Below are positions 32,160 to 35,106 of a stretch of 35,106 nt of DNA, piece by piece. Within the stretch, counting starts at the first letter, position 1. Every line of letters begins with the position of its first letter. The stretch is from CAYLSV01 sp964386435. Its GTDB lineage: Bacteria > Planctomycetota > Phycisphaerae > Tepidisphaerales > Tepidisphaeraceae. A program made the position numbers and the translations under genes. The notes under the pieces were generated by a model. It made no database searches. It was not told the DNA's origin and saw nothing but the letters and a program-made list of their open reading frames with translations. The DNA lies in the NCBI GenBank assembly GCA_964386435.1, contig CAYLSV010000037.1, forward strand, positions 1-35,106, written 5' to 3'.

Positions 32160-32178
32160 TGTCGCGGAAGTGGGGCGG

Positions 32179-32206
32179 GTAGCTGCGGTGCAACGCACCG
32201 CAGTCC
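32179..32206. repeat. Solo family-A palindrome after fabI
   Basis: GTAG (32179-32182), then CTGCGGTGC (32183-32191), loop AAC, and GCACCGCAG (32195-32203), a perfect 9-bp stem in the forward orientation, 20 bases beyond the fabI stop. No inverted partner is visible within the next 100 bases. Confidence 0.75.
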
Positions 32207-32236
32207 GGTCCGATCACCAAGATCTTCACCAACCCC

Positions 32237-32264
32237 TTGACCCTTCCGCTGACGCGACTATCCT
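32237..32264 (+). promoter_or_regulatory. Candidate promoter of the tRNA pair
   Basis: TTGACC (32237-32242), 16-base spacer and TATCCT (32259-32264). The tRNA-Gly gene begins 38 bases after the -10. Confidence 0.5.
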
Positions 32265-32301
32265 ACCTGACCCGCCAGCAAACTCCGTTGGCGGCGACAT
32301 C

Positions 32302-32374
32302 GCGGGTGTAGCTCAATTGGCAGAGCGTCACGTTGCCAACGTGAAGGTCGTGAGTTCGAACCTCATCACCCGCT
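32302..32374 (+). tRNA. tRNA-Gly (anticodon GCC)
   Basis: 73 bases. The acceptor stem GCGGGTG pairs with CACCCGC; the D-arm is TAGCTCAATTGGCAGAGC; the anticodon stem TCACG/CGTGA encloses TTGCCAA (anticodon GCC); the T-loop has TTCGAAC. The discriminator is U and CCA is not encoded. It reads GGC and GGU codons. Confidence 0.96.
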
Positions 32375-32402
32375 TTCTTGGCCCCCGAGGTCAGGCCGAA
32401 CC

Positions 32403-32476
32403 GACTTCGTAGCTCAATTGGATAGAGCATCGGCCTCCGAAGCCGAAGGTTAGAGGTTCGAGCCCTCTCGGAGTCA
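32403..32476 (+). tRNA. tRNA-Arg (anticodon CCG)
   Basis: 74 bases, 28 bases after tRNA-Gly. The acceptor stem GACTTCG pairs with CGGAGTC (one G:U); anticodon stem TCGGC/GCCGA encloses CTCCGAA (anticodon CCG, reads CGG); T-loop TTCGAGC; discriminator A; no encoded CCA. The pair is probably one transcript ended at 32492-32519. Confidence 0.95.
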
Positions 32477-32491
32477 TCCAGATCATCGCCC

Positions 32492-32519
32492 GCCCATCCT
32501 GCGACAGGATGGGCTTTTT
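32492..32519 (+). terminator. Rho-independent terminator after the tRNA pair
   Basis: GCCCATCCTG (32492-32501), loop CGA, CAGGATGGGC (32505-32514), then five T. The 10-bp stem is perfect. It ends the tRNA transcript. Confidence 0.92.
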
Positions 32520-32578
32520 GTATCGTGCCACGTGGCCGGCTTGAGTAAGCGTCACGCGGCCCGTGTAGGATTCGCGGC

Positions 32579-33574
32579 ATGCGGATTTGCCTCAGCCCGA
32601 CATGGGTGGCCGTTGTGCTGCTTCTCGTCGCCGTGCCGGCCTTGGCACAGCTGTCGGACGCCGAGGTGCGCGAGCGAATGGGGCGGCTGAACCAGAAGGC
32701 GGCCGATCAAGCCGATGAGACGTCCGATGAGGTGCCGAAGACGCTGCGCGTGACGCAGTGGCGGCCACGACCCACCGCCTCCGACGAGCTTGCCAAGTGG
32801 CTGCAGGATTGGCGGGCCAGAAACGACTGGCGTGGCCGTGAGCTCCGCCAACAGATCCGCGTGCTTCAAGACCAACCTACGGGCGGCATGACCCCGGTGG
32901 AGCGGGCGGATTACAGGAAGCGTTACGCTGAGCTCATCCGCCAGCACCAGGAGGCGATGAACGACAGGGCGACCGCCCCGTTCCCGCCGCCGTTCGACCC
33001 GCACAACGGCTTCGGCGTGATCGGCGAGAGCGGCATTTTCCACTTTAACCCGAAGGGGTTCCACCGCATCACCGTTGCCGGCGACGAATACCTCATTCGC
33101 AGGACGCGGTTCATCAACCAAACCGAAAACTGGGTCATCGGCCCCCCAAGGCTGCACCGGGACCCTGAAACCGGTATCGCCGAAAGGCTGCGGACGCTGA
33201 CCGTCCTGCCGATGGAGAAGCTGTGCTACCGCACCGTCGTGGAGGTCCCCAACCCCGAGCACCCCGACGCCGCCCCGGAAGACAGCCCGGCAGCCAGGGC
33301 ACGAACCGAGCTGGCGGACGACGACCACGTGCTCGATGTTGGCACGCGCCAACTCCGCGACGGCCTCACCGGCGTGAACATCCTCGTCACCGCCGAGACG
33401 CCATTCGAGCGGGCGCAGGCGGTTGGCCAGAGGGCCGCCGAGGCTCTTCGCCGCAACGCAGCCGCCCGCGACGACACCCTCACCCTCTCGATCGTCTCCG
33501 ACGCCTTCCCCGGCCCCGACATCTTAACCCGCGGCACGCATACGGCCGGTGACGACGGCGTGCATTGGCGTTGA
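32579..33574 (+). CDS. Secreted protein, unknown
   Basis: 331 residues beginning with a signal peptide (MRICLSPTWVAVVLLLVAVPALAQ, cut near residue 24). The mature part has a charged helical region (LSDAEVRERMGRLNQKA), then a beta-rich part with GDEYLIRRTRFINQTENWVIG and a C-terminal half rich in Arg, Ala and Asp. No catalytic motif or known domain is visible. It stands alone: the tRNA terminator is 60 bases upstream and the palindrome pair 33690-33778 follows. The ATG at 32579 puts the signal at the very start. Confidence 0.65.
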   Translation: MRICLSPTWVAVVLLLVAVPALAQLSDAEVRERMGRLNQKAADQADETSDEVPKTLRVTQWRPRPTASDELAKWLQDWRARNDWRGRELRQQIRVLQDQPTGGMTPVERADYRKRYAELIRQHQEAMNDRATAPFPPPFDPHNGFGVIGESGIFHFNPKGFHRITVAGDEYLIRRTRFINQTENWVIGPPRLHRDPETGIAERLRTLTVLPMEKLCYRTVVEVPNPEHPDAAPEDSPAARARTELADDDHVLDVGTRQLRDGLTGVNILVTAETPFERAQAVGQRAAEALRRNAAARDDTLTLSIVSDAFPGPDILTRGTHTAGDDGVHWR

Positions 33575-33689
33575 ACCAGCTCATCCCTCCTCGTTCGAGA
33601 TCGTTATTCAGCGGGCCGCCGCCTCACGCCACGCCCGCGGCCCGACGTCTAACCCACGGTCGGCCCATTCACCAGGTCGACGCCGCAGA

Positions 33690-33778
33690 AAGCCCCACCG
33701 CCGCGTAGCGGCGGGGCTACGCCCTCCAGCTCGCGTGGACTGCGTGCGAAGCCCCGCTGCCACGCAGCGGTGGGGGCC
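33690..33778. repeat. REPIN-like inverted pair, family B (second copy)
   Basis: First palindrome AGCCCCACCGC (33691-33701) pairs with GCGGCGGGGCT (33708-33718) with one mismatch and is followed by ACGCCC; the second (33751-33777, GCCCCGCTGC-CAC-GCAGCGGTGGGGGC) is inverted, 32 bases away. It lies between two convergent genes (stops 33574 and 33826), as at 24406-24500. Confidence 0.8.
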
Positions 33779-33825
33779 TCGTCGACGCACGAAGACCAGC
33801 CGGGTGTTCTGCCCCAGCCACACCC

Positions 33826-34452
33826 TCACCGGCCGCCCCGTTTGTCGAGGCGGATGANNNNNNNNNNGGTGCCGTCGCCGATGATGGCGGGGGTGATCGT
33901 CGCCTGCCGGAAGCTCGCCGCCTCGGTTGGGCCGGTGCGGCCCTTGAGGGCGAGCAGCCGGCCGCCGGTCGTCAGCAGCGGCCAGGACCATGCCCAAAGT
34001 TTCGCCAGCGGGGCGACCGCACGAGCAACGACGGCGGCGTGCCGCTGCCGCAGTTTCGGCTCGTCCTCGGCGCGGGCGGCGACCACCTCCACATTCGGCA
34101 GTTCCAGCCGGGCCACCATCGCTGATAGCGCCGCCGCCTTCTTTGCCGCGGCGTCGAGCAGCGTGTAATTTAGATCAGGCCGCAGCACCGCCAGCGGCAC
34201 GCCCGGCAGGCCGCCGCCGCTGCCGAGGTCGAGCACCCGCGCCCCCGCCGGCACATCCGCCAGGTGCGGCAGCAGTTGCAGCGAGTCGGCCGTGTGCCGC
34301 GTCTCGGCGGCCCCACGATCACGAACGGCCGTGAGGTTCAGCGACTGATTCAGCTCCAGCAGCACGTCAAGGTGCCGGTGAAGCAGCTCGGCCTCCGTCG
34401 ACGTCACCTCCCGCCCGGCCGCCGCCGCCCACGCCGGGGGAGCTGGCCGCAT
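33826..34452 (-). CDS. rsmG: 16S rRNA m7G527 methyltransferase, interrupted by an assembly gap
   Basis: About 208 residues as assembled. Transfers a methyl group from S-adenosylmethionine to G527 of 16S rRNA. The SAM site is VLDLGSGGGLPGVPLAVLRP; other family blocks are LNQSLNLTAV, HTADSLQLL, LDAAAKKAAAL and VVARAVAPLAKL, all in order. Near the C-terminus (after AIIGDGT) are ten N, then IRLDKRGGR and stop, so a short piece of the end is missing and its true length unknown. ATG 34452 shares one base with the stop of the upstream gene (TGATG), so translation is probably coupled. Confidence 0.9.
   Translation of the reverse strand: MRPAPPAWAAAAGREVTSTEAELLHRHLDVLLELNQSLNLTAVRDRGAAETRHTADSLQLLPHLADVPAGARVLDLGSGGGLPGVPLAVLRPDLNYTLLDAAAKKAAALSAMVARLELPNVEVVAARAEDEPKLRQRHAAVVARAVAPLAKLWAWSWPLLTTGGRLLALKGRTGPTEAASFRQATITPAIIGDGTXXXXIRLDKRGGR
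33858..33867. other. Assembly gap (10 N) inside rsmG
   Basis: Ten undetermined bases near the 3' end of rsmG. The same fixed size as the truB gap points to a placeholder. Confidence 0.98.
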
Positions 34453-35106
34453 CAACGGTCCTCCCGCAGCCGCATGCCGTCACCATTCAGGCCGCCAAAA
34501 CCCGCCCCGGCGTCTTCCACAACCGTCTGCGGCGTCGTGGATTGCGGCTTTTCCGCCTCTCGCATCAGCAGCGAGCCGCCGGCGAGGAGTGTGGTGATGA
34601 CGACGATCAGCGCCGGCAGCAGGGCGACCGCGATCATCACCAACCCGAGCCAGCCGTAGAAGCTCACCCACCGCCGAATCGACCGGATGTCCGCCGCCAT
34701 CGGGGCCAGCCGGGCGGCCAACTCTGCCACCTCCGCCGACGCCACGGCCGGGGGCGGTGGGGCGGGCGTTTGCGGCTGTTCCGGCTTCAGCGTCGGCAGC
34801 TGTTCCGGCGTCGGCGTCGGCAGGGGGGTGACCGGCGGCTCGTCCGGCTGCACGGCCGCCGCGACCGTCCCGTTGCTCGACGGCTCCTCCGCCGCCGGGG
34901 CACTCGCCAGCGACGAGGCCCGTGGCTGCGGCGGGTCCGGATCAATCGGCCACGGCAGCACCACCTCCTGTGCATCACCCGGCGACGCCTCCGCCTCGCC
35001 GTCGTCCGAGGTCACAAAGAACCCGCCGGCCGCCGGCTCCGGTTCCACCGGCGGCTGATCGTCGTCCGCCTGCACCGACCCCAAAAGCGCCGGCGTCTGC
35101 TCCGGC
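34452..35106 (-). CDS. Pro/Glu/Thr-rich membrane protein, N-terminus beyond the window
   Basis: The minus-strand frame is open from the right edge to TGA at 34454-34452; no in-frame stop lies between 35106 and the first possible start (TTG 35084), so the gene probably begins outside the window. At least 217 residues are visible: an acidic, disordered, Pro-rich part (PTPTPEQLPTLKPEQ, PPPPAVAS), then a helix (AELAARLAPMAADIRSIRRW) and one membrane segment (about WLGLVMIAVALLPALIVVI), then a short Gly/Asp/Arg tail. No family recognised. The rsmG start overlaps its stop by one base, so both belong to one operon. Confidence 0.65.
   Translation of the reverse strand, partial: PEQTPALLGSVQADDDQPPVEPEPAAGGFFVTSDDGEAEASPGDAQEVVLPWPIDPDPPQPRASSLASAPAAEEPSSNGTVAAAVQPDEPPVTPLPTPTPEQLPTLKPEQPQTPAPPPPAVASAEVAELAARLAPMAADIRSIRRWVSFYGWLGLVMIAVALLPALIVVITTLLAGGSLLMREAEKPQSTTPQTVVEDAGAGFGGLNGDGMRLREDR

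Noticed and set aside
1..35106. CRISPR array, prophage, insertion sequence or rRNA
   Set aside because: No regularly spaced direct repeats, phage structural genes, transposase or rRNA sequence was seen. The repeats found are inverted pairs, not spaced arrays.

Overview
The window looks like a draft or metagenome-assembled contig of a Gram-negative, GC-rich planctomycete, most likely of the Phycisphaerae type. The basis is the combination of a planctomycete-style pseudopilin (cleavage motif PGFSLVE), three secreted proteins with PEP-CTERM tails (one with dockerin-like repeats), a Kdo transferase (outer membrane), a bacterial topoisomerase VI, and bacterial tRNA and housekeeping genes. Two runs of exactly ten N (11411-11420 in truB, 33858-33867 in rsmG) are assembly gaps inside conserved genes. 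The taxon is inferred from gene content; no rRNA is present.

Layout. 1-3600: end of an unknown gene, a pseudopilin, two related PEP-CTERM proteins and a small secreted Gly/Pro-rich protein. 3704-8713: exopolysaccharide pair, a Wzc-type co-polymerase/tyrosine kinase and an O-antigen ligase/polymerase with a TPR-like tail. 8901-11558 (minus): 23S pseudouridine synthase, a DNRLRE/CBM96-like PEP-CTERM protein and truB. 11638-13853: a four-repeat protein resembling homing-endonuclease-associated repeats, then a GNAT enzyme overlapping galE. 13971-17747 (minus): an operon top6B-mntA-hepT-top6A, in which a HEPN/MNT toxin-antitoxin pair sits between the two topoisomerase VI subunits. 17833-22067: panD (minus), then waaA and tkt (plus). 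22077-25485: an M24 peptidase homologue with altered metal ligands, a secreted coiled-coil protein and a metallophosphoesterase. 25535-26217: a DUF433/DUF5615 toxin-antitoxin-like pair. 26311-30952: a glycoside-hydrolase-like/GT2 fusion, a small ORF, an XRE regulator and a CgeB-like glycosyltransferase. 31119-32519: a small ORF, fabI, tRNA-Gly(GCC), tRNA-Arg(CCG) and a clear terminator. 32579-35106: a secreted unknown protein, rsmG, and a Pro-rich membrane protein that runs off the end. No gene-free stretch exceeds 300 bases.

Repeats are the most unusual layer. Three families of short palindromes, each headed by GTAG, occur mostly as inverted pairs, which is the architecture of REP doublets (REPINs). 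They fill most of the roomy convergent intergenic regions. One 99-bp pair lies entirely inside waaA, in frame, at the junction of the two Rossmann domains, and belongs to a roughly 95-residue extra segment. A second 99-bp pair supplies the waaA stop codon. Two other, low-complexity inverted repeats lie upstream of galE and between panD and waaA. No RAYT transposase is in the window.

Functionally the region is housekeeping (tRNA/rRNA modification, fatty acid, pantothenate, pentose phosphate) interleaved with envelope and exopolysaccharide genes (Wzc-like, Wzy-like, galE, waaA, GH-GT2, CgeB-like GT, PEP-CTERM). PEP-CTERM proteins are known to co-occur with exopolysaccharide loci and exosortases; no exosortase is visible here.
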